Part shown: positions 52,989-60,841 of the stretch, piece by piece | How positions within the stretch are numbered: the first letter of the stretch is position 1 | Layout of the letters: every line of letters starts with the position of its first letter | Assembly (NCBI GenBank): GCA_020633675.1 | Contig: JACKDE010000005.1 | Coordinates: forward strand, 434,001 to 498,000 | DNA from: Deferribacteres bacterium | GTDB lineage: Bacteria > Zhuqueibacterota > Zhuqueibacteria > Zhuqueibacterales > Geothermadaptataceae | Direction: 5' to 3' | Length of the DNA: 64,000 nt | The notes under the pieces: model-generated | Database searches by the model: none | Told to the model about the DNA's origin: nothing | What the model saw: the letters and a program-made list of their open reading frames with translations, nothing else | Program-made: the position numbers and the translations under genes

Positions 52989-54155
52989 ATGTCTTCAAAA
53001 TTTCATATCGCCACGGAAGAAGAAGTGCTTGCCGGCAAAGTCACCGACGTCTATTTTGAACGAACACGCCAGATTTTGCAGGCAGAAAACGCAGACAAGC
53101 CTGTTGTTGCTGAATTTGTTGTAAAAAGCTTTCCAAAGGATTTGCAGTGGGGCGTGTTCGCTGGATTGGAAGAGGCCGCTGAAATTCTCAAAACCTTGCC
53201 GGTGAAAGTCTGGGCGCTGCCGGAAGGCACGATCTTTCGCGCCAATGAACCTGTTTTGATTATCGAAGGCAATTATCTCGACTTCGGCCGCTTCGAAACC
53301 TCGCTGCTTGGCTTGATCTGCCAGGCTTCCGGCATCGCCACCCAGGCTGCACGCTGCCGAATTGCAGCCGAACATCGCCCGCTGTTCAGCTTTGGTGCGC
53401 GCCGCATGCACCCTGTGATCGGGCCGATGATCGAACGCAATGCCTACATCGGTGGCTGCGACGGCGTCGCCACCATTCAAAGTGCTGAATTGATCGGCAT
53501 TGAGCCGACCGGCACCGTGCCGCACGCGCTGGTGCTGATTTTAGGCGACACACTCAAGACCATGCAGGCATTCGACCACCATATCGACGCCAAAGTCGCA
53601 CGTGTTTGCCTGATCGATACCTTTGCCGATGAAAAATTCGAATCGATCCGCATTGCCGAAGCGCTCGGTGAAAAACTGTTTGCGATTCGCCTCGACACGC
53701 CGGGCAGCCGCCGCGGTAATTTGCTGCAAATCATGAAAGAAATTCGCTGGGAACTGGATATCCGCGGCCACAAAGAGGTCAAGCTGTTTGTCTCCGGCGG
53801 TCTCGATTCGAATACGATCTCCGAGTACAATGAAGTGGCGGACGCCTATGGAGTTGGTACCTCGCTTTCGTCAGCGCGTGTGCTCGACTACTCCATGGAT
53901 TTAGTGGAAATCGGTGGACAGCTACTGGCAAAACGAGGCAAAGCCTCCGGCCGTAAAAGCCTGTTTCGCTGCGAAAAATGCCTGCATTCGCAGATCACAC
54001 CTGCGAGCACGGATTCGCTGCAATGTCAAAAGTGCGGACATGCCATGCATTCGATGCTAACACTGGCATGGGATGGCCAAAACTGGCTGCAGCCCAAAAG
54101 GTCCGCCCAGGAAGTACGAGCAGATGTGCTCAAGCAACTACCATTTATTGCATAA
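52989..54155 (+). CDS. Nicotinate phosphoribosyltransferase with C-terminal zinc-ribbon
   Basis: A 388-residue enzyme that attaches phosphoribose to nicotinate in NAD salvage. Family signs: FSFGARRMHPVIGPMIERNAY, the GTVPHALV motif, and the phosphate-binding FVSGGLDS and GVGTSLSSA. The C-terminus has two CxxC pairs (CEKC, CQKC) about 30 residues apart, forming a zinc ribbon as in archaeal-type members. It pairs functionally with nadE at 23387-25120. Confidence 0.93.
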   Translation: MSSKFHIATEEEVLAGKVTDVYFERTRQILQAENADKPVVAEFVVKSFPKDLQWGVFAGLEEAAEILKTLPVKVWALPEGTIFRANEPVLIIEGNYLDFGRFETSLLGLICQASGIATQAARCRIAAEHRPLFSFGARRMHPVIGPMIERNAYIGGCDGVATIQSAELIGIEPTGTVPHALVLILGDTLKTMQAFDHHIDAKVARVCLIDTFADEKFESIRIAEALGEKLFAIRLDTPGSRRGNLLQIMKEIRWELDIRGHKEVKLFVSGGLDSNTISEYNEVADAYGVGTSLSSARVLDYSMDLVEIGGQLLAKRGKASGRKSLFRCEKCLHSQITPASTDSLQCQKCGHAMHSMLTLAWDGQNWLQPKRSAQEVRADVLKQLPFIA

Positions 54156-54198
54156 AAATCGAGTGAGCACACAAGTCGAGGTGTTCACTTTCAGTTAA

Positions 54199-55704
54199 AT
54201 GAAATCTTTTTCATTAAAAAAACAGGCCTTTCCCCTGGCTCTGTATCTTTTTCTATCGCTCGCCATGCAAGCGTGCAATGCATCCGTACAAAATTCTCCT
54301 GGCGACTTCGCTGATTTTGCCGGTGTCTGGCGACAAATAAGCCAGGAAAATAGAGTCGGTTCGGAATTAGATTTGAGAATATTTTTCTATAATTCCGACA
54401 GCAGCTTAAGCATGTTGCAGTATGAACAAGGACCGCGGAGCAGAGTTTGGAAAAACAAAGGCACAATCTCTTTTCAAGACGGGAAACTTTGGTATGACAA
54501 ATTTAGCGCATTTTTGAATAACGACAAAGATACTCTGCACATTCATTTTCGCGATGCAACAGGTACGATCTATCCAGTTGTTCATGTGCGTTCTACAACC
54601 AGCCAGGAGCAGCGTATTATGGCGCGATTTGTCGAAGCAATGGAGCAGGAACAAACCTACATGGCTCCTTCGGCAATGAGCGATGGCTGGGAAGTGGCAC
54701 ATGCTGCGACAATGAATTTTGATTCGCGTATTTTCTCGGAACTCATCTCGGAAGTAAGCAGCGGCAAATACGGTGATGTGCACAATATATTGATTGCGAA
54801 AGACGGCAAATTGATTTTTGAACAATATTTCGCCGCAAATGGAAAACTCACAGGCCCATCCATATCTGAAATTTATCAAAAAAAGCCCCATCACCTCGCT
54901 TCCATCACCAAGCCAATAACTTCTATCCTCCTCGGTATTGCGATTGACCGCCAGAATGTGCGTAGCGTGGATGATCCAATCTATCGTTATTTTGCGGACT
55001 ACCCGCAACTCAAAACCAACGGTAAAGACAAAATATTGATCAAGCACTTATTAACGATGTCATCCGGGCTTTCATGGATACAGTTTGGCTATTCTTTCCA
55101 AGATGAGCGAAATGACGCAGGAAATCTGTATCGGTGTGATGATGTGTTAGGTTATTATTTTTCAAAAAATCTCTTTTCCGAGCCGGGTAATCGTTTAAAT
55201 TATTCTAACGCATCCGCCACTGCAGTTGGAGCACTCATTGAAAAGGCAACAAATAGCAGCATCGCAGAATTCGCAGCGAATGTCCTGTTCGATAAACTGG
55301 CGATAGAGCAGGCGCAATGGAGCAAATATCCCGATGGCACCTTTGACACCGATGGCAGCCTTGCACTCCGTCCGCGAGATTTGGCAAAAATTGGCCAAGT
55401 TGTTTTAAACAAAGGTAGTTGGCAAGGCCATCAGCTTGTGAGTGCTGAATGGATTCAGCTTTCCACACAAGATTATTTTCAGAGAACCTTTACCATTGGC
55501 TATGGATATTACTGGCAGCAAATGAACCTTTCAGCAAAAGGCAGGCAGTATCACACCATTCTGGGATGGGGCGATGGCGGACAGTTCCTGTTTATTTTCC
55601 CGGAAATCCAATTGGTTGTCGCCTCAAATGCTGGTAACTATGGCAAGGGGCAAGACAAGGTGATTTTCGACATTTTAAAAAAGCATATCCTGCCAGCGCT
55701 CTAA
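54199..55704 (+). CDS. Beta-lactamase/serine hydrolase family protein, exported
   Basis: A 501-residue protein. A hydrophobic N-terminal segment ends in LAMQAC, a weak lipoprotein box, so export is likely. Residues about 25-170 form a domain that I do not recognise. The hydrolase domain follows with SITK (SxxK), YSNASATAVGALIEK (Tyr motif) and GWGDGG near the end (the KTG equivalent). It belongs to the class C beta-lactamase-like family, which includes esterases and peptidases; beta-lactam resistance should not be assumed. Confidence 0.85.
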   Translation: MKSFSLKKQAFPLALYLFLSLAMQACNASVQNSPGDFADFAGVWRQISQENRVGSELDLRIFFYNSDSSLSMLQYEQGPRSRVWKNKGTISFQDGKLWYDKFSAFLNNDKDTLHIHFRDATGTIYPVVHVRSTTSQEQRIMARFVEAMEQEQTYMAPSAMSDGWEVAHAATMNFDSRIFSELISEVSSGKYGDVHNILIAKDGKLIFEQYFAANGKLTGPSISEIYQKKPHHLASITKPITSILLGIAIDRQNVRSVDDPIYRYFADYPQLKTNGKDKILIKHLLTMSSGLSWIQFGYSFQDERNDAGNLYRCDDVLGYYFSKNLFSEPGNRLNYSNASATAVGALIEKATNSSIAEFAANVLFDKLAIEQAQWSKYPDGTFDTDGSLALRPRDLAKIGQVVLNKGSWQGHQLVSAEWIQLSTQDYFQRTFTIGYGYYWQQMNLSAKGRQYHTILGWGDGGQFLFIFPEIQLVVASNAGNYGKGQDKVIFDILKKHILPAL

Positions 55705-55737
55705 TTGAAACATGCAACGCTCAAACGATGGAACAAC

Positions 55738-56526
55738 ATGGAAAACAACACCAAAATCCAAATCATCGACAGCCATGCCCACCTGCAATGGCCCAAATTT
55801 GATGAAGACCGAGACGCGGTGATCGAACGCGCGCAGGAGGCTGGCGTAGTCGCGATACTCACGCTCGCCACCGATTTGCAAACCAGCCACGAAGTCATAC
55901 GCCTGGCCGAAAAGTACTCCATCGTCTACGCTGGCGTCGGCATCCACCCGACAGACGTTGCGAAAGCGGAGCTTGCCCACCTCGACGAAATTGCCCAGTT
56001 GGCGCGCCACCCAAAAGTCGTGGCAATCGGCGAGACCGGCATGGATTTTTATTGGGATAAAACCACCGCCGCCATTCAGGAAAACTTTTTCATTGCCCAA
56101 CTCGAATTGTCTGCAAAGCTCAACCTGCCGGTTGTCATTCACAATCGCGAATCAGGTCAGGCCATTCTCGATGTGCTTGCCAAGGTGCCGGACCTTCCCT
56201 TGAAGGGTGTGTTCCACTGTTTCGTTGAAGACGTTGACTACGCCCACACTGTACTCGATCTCGGTTTTCATATTTCATTTACGGGCAACATCACCTATAA
56301 AAAGAGCGCCTTGGCCGAAATTTCCACAGCCATTCCGCTCGACCGGTTGCTGCTGGAAACGGACAGCCCTTTTATGTCACCGGTGCCCATGCGCGGCAAA
56401 CGCAATGAACCCGCCTACGTTCGCCACATCGCCGAAAAGCATGCTGAAATTAGAAAGCTATCGTTGCAAACAATTTGCACCGCTACCACACGCAATGCGC
56501 GTTCCCTTTTTGGTTTTGATGACTAA
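55738..56526 (+). CDS. TatD family metal-dependent hydrolase
   Basis: A 262-residue TIM-barrel hydrolase. Metal ligands: IDSHAHLQW (HxH), AIGETGMDFYW (Glu), VIHNRES (His), FHCFVED (His) and LLLETDSPF (Asp). TatD proteins are 3'-5' DNA/RNA exonucleases or D-aminoacyl-tRNA deacylases. ATG 55738 was chosen as it begins directly before the conserved core. Preceded by the serine hydrolase gene (34 bp), probably by chance in order. Confidence 0.92.
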   Translation: MENNTKIQIIDSHAHLQWPKFDEDRDAVIERAQEAGVVAILTLATDLQTSHEVIRLAEKYSIVYAGVGIHPTDVAKAELAHLDEIAQLARHPKVVAIGETGMDFYWDKTTAAIQENFFIAQLELSAKLNLPVVIHNRESGQAILDVLAKVPDLPLKGVFHCFVEDVDYAHTVLDLGFHISFTGNITYKKSALAEISTAIPLDRLLLETDSPFMSPVPMRGKRNEPAYVRHIAEKHAEIRKLSLQTICTATTRNARSLFGFDD

Positions 56527-56896
56527 ATCAAATGGTCAGGCATGACAACGATCCCGGTGCATGAAGTCAAAAATAATTAATTCCTTGACTTTGTTGGCAA
56601 TAATGATAGGTTTTAACAGCTTTAGTTTTATAAAAGTAACCCTTTGGGCAGTTGTTATCCGTTATTGTTTATCCTACAACCCCTTCTTTAGATTCACTCG
56701 CCCGCCGGATCCGAGCGTCCACCAATCCTGATATCTCCAAAAGTCTGTGCGTTTAAATTTACCCTTGCTTGAGGTCCCTGCATTTGTGCGTTTCCCCAGC
56801 TCGGCGAATCACACAAATTCTCATTCAATCATTTTAAGCTGAGCCAACATCATTTGATCACCCTTGACATGTTGCAAACAGGTGGAGGTAATTGCC
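56527..56896. other. Intergenic region before the zinc-ribbon gene
   Basis: 370 bp without a supported gene. Near the end is a strong Shine-Dalgarno sequence, GGAGGT (56884-56889), which belongs to the next gene and points to an ATT start. No clear hairpin or promoter consensus stands out. Confidence 0.5.
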
Positions 56897-57316
56897 ATTA
56901 CTGAGACAAAATCGAAACCGAAAGTAGCCTTGCGTCGCAAAAATTTTGAGGGCATCTGTGCTAGATGTGGTCACATCAGACCGCTGCAACTGAGCCATCT
57001 CGACCAGGAAAGCAAAACCTTATCGCTGAAGTGCAAAGTATGCAACGAGCTCACAACCTTCCCACTCATTCGCGTGCTGAAATCCGGGCGTGTTTTGAGC
57101 GAAGCGGAATACGAAGAGCGCAAAAAAGCACTGGCGACCTGTATCGAATACACGCCACAGCAAACATACTGGATCGGGCAGGAAATCCAGCACCAACGCT
57201 TTCAGGACAAGGGCACTGTGGTCAAAAAATTAAAATCTGATGGCGGCCACCACTTTATCATTGTCAAATTCGAAAAATCGGGTGAGAAAACGCTCATCGA
57301 GGGTGCAGACGTTTAG
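56897..57316 (+). CDS. Zinc-ribbon protein with Tudor-like C-terminal domain; probable AUU start
   Basis: About 139 residues. The N-terminal half has two CxxC pairs (Cys21/24 in CARCGH, Cys46/49 in CKVC), a zinc ribbon. The C-terminal half (YWIGQEIQHQRFQDKGTVVKKL, about 90-110, then IIVKFEKSGEKTLIEG) has the pattern of the Tudor-like domain at the end of UvrD/PcrA helicases, which binds RNA polymerase; the resemblance is approximate. The frame is open upstream to a TTG at 56864, but the only good ribosome site, GGAGGT, is eight bases from the ATT at 56897 and points to it. Function unknown. Confidence 0.7.
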   Translation: MTETKSKPKVALRRKNFEGICARCGHIRPLQLSHLDQESKTLSLKCKVCNELTTFPLIRVLKSGRVLSEAEYEERKKALATCIEYTPQQTYWIGQEIQHQRFQDKGTVVKKLKSDGGHHFIIVKFEKSGEKTLIEGADV

Positions 57317-57534
57317 ACCATCTATCAAAGACTCAAACTGTTTGCTGAATTTTCTAAACATCTGTCTCTCCCGCGGATACAAATTCAGGCGAAATACTCA
57401 CCAAAACGATCCTTGTGGTTGCCAGAGCGCAATAAGGTGCGCCATTTTCATTTTATCCATGGCCAATTTACAGATGAGTTTGTGTGCACATACCCATGGT
57501 GGAAAACTGTAATTACGAGCAGGAGGGTACTATT

Positions 57535-58014
57535 ATTTTTTTATTGAAAAAAAAATATTTCGGAATGATCGTGTTGCTTTACCCGATCATTCTGCAATCG
57601 GCGTCTTTACCCGGCAACGACCTGCCGGTGCCGGAATTTGCCGCATCTGAAGATGTGGTGAGCACAGCCGGTCATGTGCGCTTGAGCTGGGATGTGCCGG
57701 ATAATGCCGAAAATCTGGCGGCAATCGAATTTGAGCTGCAACAAACTTCAGACGTGGCTTTTCAAAAGGCCAAAACCATCTACTCCGGCCCTGATCGCGC
57801 TTCATTCATTTCAGGGCTGCCCAATGGCGATTATCGGTTTCGAGTGCGCGCCAGGCTCGATGGAGAAGCGGGCGGCTGGTCGACGCCGGTGACAGTGCAG
57901 GTCCAGCATCAATCGCTGCGGCTGGCATTCACGCTGCTCGGGCTTGGAGCGATCGTCGTGCTCGCGACAGTCACTCTGGTCATTGTAGGGAACCGCAAGG
58001 CGAATATCGAATAG
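57535..58014 (+). CDS. Fibronectin type III domain membrane protein; probable AUU start
   Basis: About 159 residues. It starts with a signal-like segment (FLLKKKYFGMIVLLYPIIL), then a fibronectin type III domain (about 40-128; HVRLSWDVP, GDYRFRVRARLDG, WSTPVTVQV) and a C-terminal transmembrane helix (about 131-153) with a short cytoplasmic tail. It is thus a small envelope-facing protein. The strong AGGAGGG site (57521-57527) lies eight bases from ATT 57535 and five from ATT 57532. The ATG at 57496 has no ribosome site, so an AUU start is the better reading. A sodium symporter gene follows 27 bp later. Confidence 0.7.
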   Translation: MFLLKKKYFGMIVLLYPIILQSASLPGNDLPVPEFAASEDVVSTAGHVRLSWDVPDNAENLAAIEFELQQTSDVAFQKAKTIYSGPDRASFISGLPNGDYRFRVRARLDGEAGGWSTPVTVQVQHQSLRLAFTLLGLGAIVVLATVTLVIVGNRKANIE

Positions 58015-58041
58015 TCTATTTTCATCTAAAGGAGAGCTGGT

Positions 58042-59487
58042 TTGTCACATCAATCTGCAATTTTAAGCGCAAATATCGGCTGGATTCTGCTCGCTATTTT
58101 GGGTGTTCTTTGGATCTGGCTTGGAAGATACTGGGGAAAAAAAGCTCAAAGCATGGAAGGATTCATGCTCGCAGGCCGTAATGTCGGTCTGGCACTTGGC
58201 GTCGCCACCACAATGGCGACCTGGATCACCTCAAACACCACAATGTTGGCGCCACAGTTCGCGCTTCAGCTCGGTGTGTGGGGGATGTTTGCCTATTCAA
58301 CCGCTTCCTTCGGTTTGTTCCTTTTCGCACCACTGGCAAAGCGCATTCGCCAGCTCATGCCAAACGGCTATACCAGCGGCGATTTTATCCGGTTGCGCTA
58401 TGGCAAAGCCACCTGGTTGGTGTTTTTGGTCATTTCCATTTTTTACGGCTTCACCTGGCTCATCAGCATGGGGATGGCAGGCGGCATTCTGATGAATGCG
58501 CTGGCAGGCATTCCCTATGAAATCGGCATGACGGTGATTTTATTTGTCTGTGTTACCTACACGCTTTTCGGCGGGCTCTTCGCTGTGATCGGAACAGATT
58601 TTATTCAGAGTGTGATCATTTTGATCGGCATTGTTGTGGTGGGCTTTGGCATTGTCCATTCAATCGATTTTGGCAAAACCTACACACATCTCGAATCCGA
58701 ATCGCCGATGCTGATCAATGTGCTGTTGCCAGCTTCAATCATGGCGATTTTCAATAATTTGCTGTTTGGTATCGGTGAAATTTTTCACAGCAATGTCTGG
58801 TGGAGTCGCGCCTTTGCCATGCGCAAAAATGTCGGGCAAAAAGCCTATTTGCTCGGTGGACTGTTTTGGCTGCCGATTCCGGTTGCCGCTGGCTTCATCG
58901 CCCTGACTGGCAGCACGCTCGGCATCAACATCACCAGCCCTGATATGGTCGGGCCGCTGGTTGCAGCAAACGTGCTCGGCAGCGTCGGCGCAATTGTGGT
59001 CTTTGCAGTTTTATTCTGCTCGCTTGCATCGAGTATCGATAGCTTGCTGGCCGCGACCTCGGATTTGATCACCGAAGATATCTACCGGAAACTGTTCAAT
59101 CCGAAAGCAAGCGAACAGAATTTGCGCAAGGTTTCTGCGTTCATCATTGTCGGATTGGGCTTTCTCACCTGGCTGATTTGCCTGCCACGCGTCGGTACCC
59201 TGGCAACGGTTTTATTTTTTGCCGGCCCGCTGGTCGGTAGTACGATATGGCCTATTGCGACTGGCCTTTACTGGAAAAATGCCAGCGCCAAAGGTGCACT
59301 TTGGGCGATGTTGCTCGGCTCCGGCATTGGTCTGATCGCCTATTTTCAGTTAGGTTGGTACACAGCAACTCTTATCAGCGCAGCGGTTTCCATGCTGACT
59401 GTGCTGATTTTCCGCGCCACGGTTAAGGAAGATTTTAACTGGAAACACCTCGACGAACCCAAAATTCAGACTGCGGGAGGAAATTAG
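58042..59487 (+). CDS. Sodium:solute symporter family protein
   Basis: A 481-residue transporter with about 13 helices. Family signs: FMLAGRNVGLALGVATTMATWITSNT, GYTSGDFIRLRYG and FCSLASSIDSLLAATSDLITEDIYR (the conserved helix 8 sodium-site region). The TMLAPQFALQLGVWGMF part resembles urea/Dur3-like members, but the substrate cannot be named. Start is TTG 58042 with AAAGGAGAG six bases before. A 41-residue membrane protein gene follows, then a PyrB-like gene. Confidence 0.9.
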   Translation: MSHQSAILSANIGWILLAILGVLWIWLGRYWGKKAQSMEGFMLAGRNVGLALGVATTMATWITSNTTMLAPQFALQLGVWGMFAYSTASFGLFLFAPLAKRIRQLMPNGYTSGDFIRLRYGKATWLVFLVISIFYGFTWLISMGMAGGILMNALAGIPYEIGMTVILFVCVTYTLFGGLFAVIGTDFIQSVIILIGIVVVGFGIVHSIDFGKTYTHLESESPMLINVLLPASIMAIFNNLLFGIGEIFHSNVWWSRAFAMRKNVGQKAYLLGGLFWLPIPVAAGFIALTGSTLGINITSPDMVGPLVAANVLGSVGAIVVFAVLFCSLASSIDSLLAATSDLITEDIYRKLFNPKASEQNLRKVSAFIIVGLGFLTWLICLPRVGTLATVLFFAGPLVGSTIWPIATGLYWKNASAKGALWAMLLGSGIGLIAYFQLGWYTATLISAAVSMLTVLIFRATVKEDFNWKHLDEPKIQTAGGN

Positions 59488-59488
59488 C

Positions 59489-59614
59489 ATGCTCTATTTT
59501 CCGGAAACCTTTCTCTATATTGTGATCATCGGCTCCCTGATTTTTTCAGGTGTGGCTTTTGTGGCTCTGCTTTTATTGCTCTTAAAAGATAAAAAAACCA
59601 ATAAGGTATGGTGA
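59489..59614 (+). CDS. Small membrane protein (41 aa), likely symporter accessory subunit
   Basis: A 41-residue protein, MLYFPETFLYIVIIGSL followed by a hydrophobic helix and a basic end (LKDKKTNKVW). The single helix spans about 8-32. ATG 59489 is preceded by GGGAGG at eight bases, and the gene fits exactly between the symporter stop and the next start. Small subunits beside sodium:solute symporters are known (YhdT-PanF type and 'symporter small accessory protein'), so a stabilising or regulatory subunit is likely. It is too short for most gene finders. Confidence 0.8.
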   Translation: MLYFPETFLYIVIIGSLIFSGVAFVALLLLLLKDKKTNKVW

Positions 59615-59615
59615 C

Positions 59616-60713
59616 ATGGAAACATCAATCCAAAAGATCAAAAAACCCGATTTGGCAACACTCGAAGCCAATCCACTCGATTCCGCCGGACTCTATCCGA
59701 ACCCGGAAAAGCTCAATCCCAAAGAACAAATCGATCTCGAAACGCTTGGCAAAATGGTTGGTCATTCCATCGTTTCGGTAAAGCAATTCGATCGGAAGCT
59801 GATCGTCGAGTTGAGCAAGTTCGCTGCGCTTTTGGAAGCATCCGATATCGCATCCTGTCATCCACTCGATGGCAAGCTGATCATCACGGCGTTTTTCGAG
59901 CCCAGCACCCGCACGCGCACGTCCTTCGAGAGCGCCGTGCTGCGGCTGGATGGCAAAATCATCAGCATCGCCGATGGCCAAACAACCGGCATGGCCAAAG
60001 GCGAATCGCTGGCCGACATCGGCGAAATGTTCAATGCCTATGGCGACGCCGTGGTGATGCGCCATACCGAGACCGACTCGGTGCAACAGCTCATGGAAAC
60101 GCTGCGATTGCCCCTCATCAATGCCGGTAACGGTTCAGGCGAACATCCGACGCAAGCACTGGCCGACTGGTATGCCATATTGAAATGGAATCCCAAATTA
60201 GCGGGTAAAATGCACCCGGAAGACAAAATCCATCTCGGCATACTCGGCACGCCCGGCAGCATGCGGGCCGTTAAAAGCTTTTTGCTGATGTCCTTGATTT
60301 TCGAAGATAATTTAAAAGAGATTTCCATCGTTTCTGAGATGGCGGATCCACTTGGAGAAGAATTGGCAAAAGAGTTGAGCGAAAGAGACATCAATATCAA
60401 TATTACCAACGATATCAATGATGTCCTGGCCGATCTCGATGTCATTTACATGAATTCGATCGCGTTTTTGGGCGATAGTTACAAATCGCTCGACTCGCGC
60501 TTCAAACTGCACAAAGACAGCAAGTTAAAAAAGAAAGCTGTGGTGCTGCACCCCCTGGCCCGGCTGGATGAATTGAGCCCAAGTCTTGATGAAACCAACC
60601 ACAACCTCTACTTCACACAGGCGCACGGTGCAGTTTTCATTCGGCAGGCATTGCTGATTTCGGTGCTCAACCGTTTTGACCATCTGCCGGAAAATTTTCT
60701 ACAAAATAAGTAA
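59616..60713 (+). CDS. pyrB: Aspartate carbamoyltransferase-like protein
   Basis: A 365-residue carbamoyltransferase. The carbamoyl-phosphate site STRTRTSFE (97-105), KGESLAD (Lys128), MRH (His150) and HPTQ (177-180) match ATCase. The later motif HPLPR is HPLAR here. An N-terminal extension of about 45 residues is absent from typical PyrB. It starts two bases after the small membrane protein, so it belongs to the symporter operon rather than a pyrimidine operon. The amine substrate is thus less certain than the family: aspartate is the default. Confidence 0.82.
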   Translation: METSIQKIKKPDLATLEANPLDSAGLYPNPEKLNPKEQIDLETLGKMVGHSIVSVKQFDRKLIVELSKFAALLEASDIASCHPLDGKLIITAFFEPSTRTRTSFESAVLRLDGKIISIADGQTTGMAKGESLADIGEMFNAYGDAVVMRHTETDSVQQLMETLRLPLINAGNGSGEHPTQALADWYAILKWNPKLAGKMHPEDKIHLGILGTPGSMRAVKSFLLMSLIFEDNLKEISIVSEMADPLGEELAKELSERDININITNDINDVLADLDVIYMNSIAFLGDSYKSLDSRFKLHKDSKLKKKAVVLHPLARLDELSPSLDETNHNLYFTQAHGAVFIRQALLISVLNRFDHLPENFLQNK

Positions 60714-60841
60714 AAAAACATGCAAGGGATGCCGCAATTCCGGAATCCGGTATCAGCCTGTATTGATAAAAACCAAAACGATTCGCGTCACATGAACACA
60801 GTTTGTTGCGCGATCTTATAGATTAGCGAGGAGAGAAGCCC

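Noticed and set aside
54199..55704. Antibiotic resistance beta-lactamase
   Set aside because: The protein has only the general serine hydrolase motifs with a large extra N-terminal domain; resistance is not supported.
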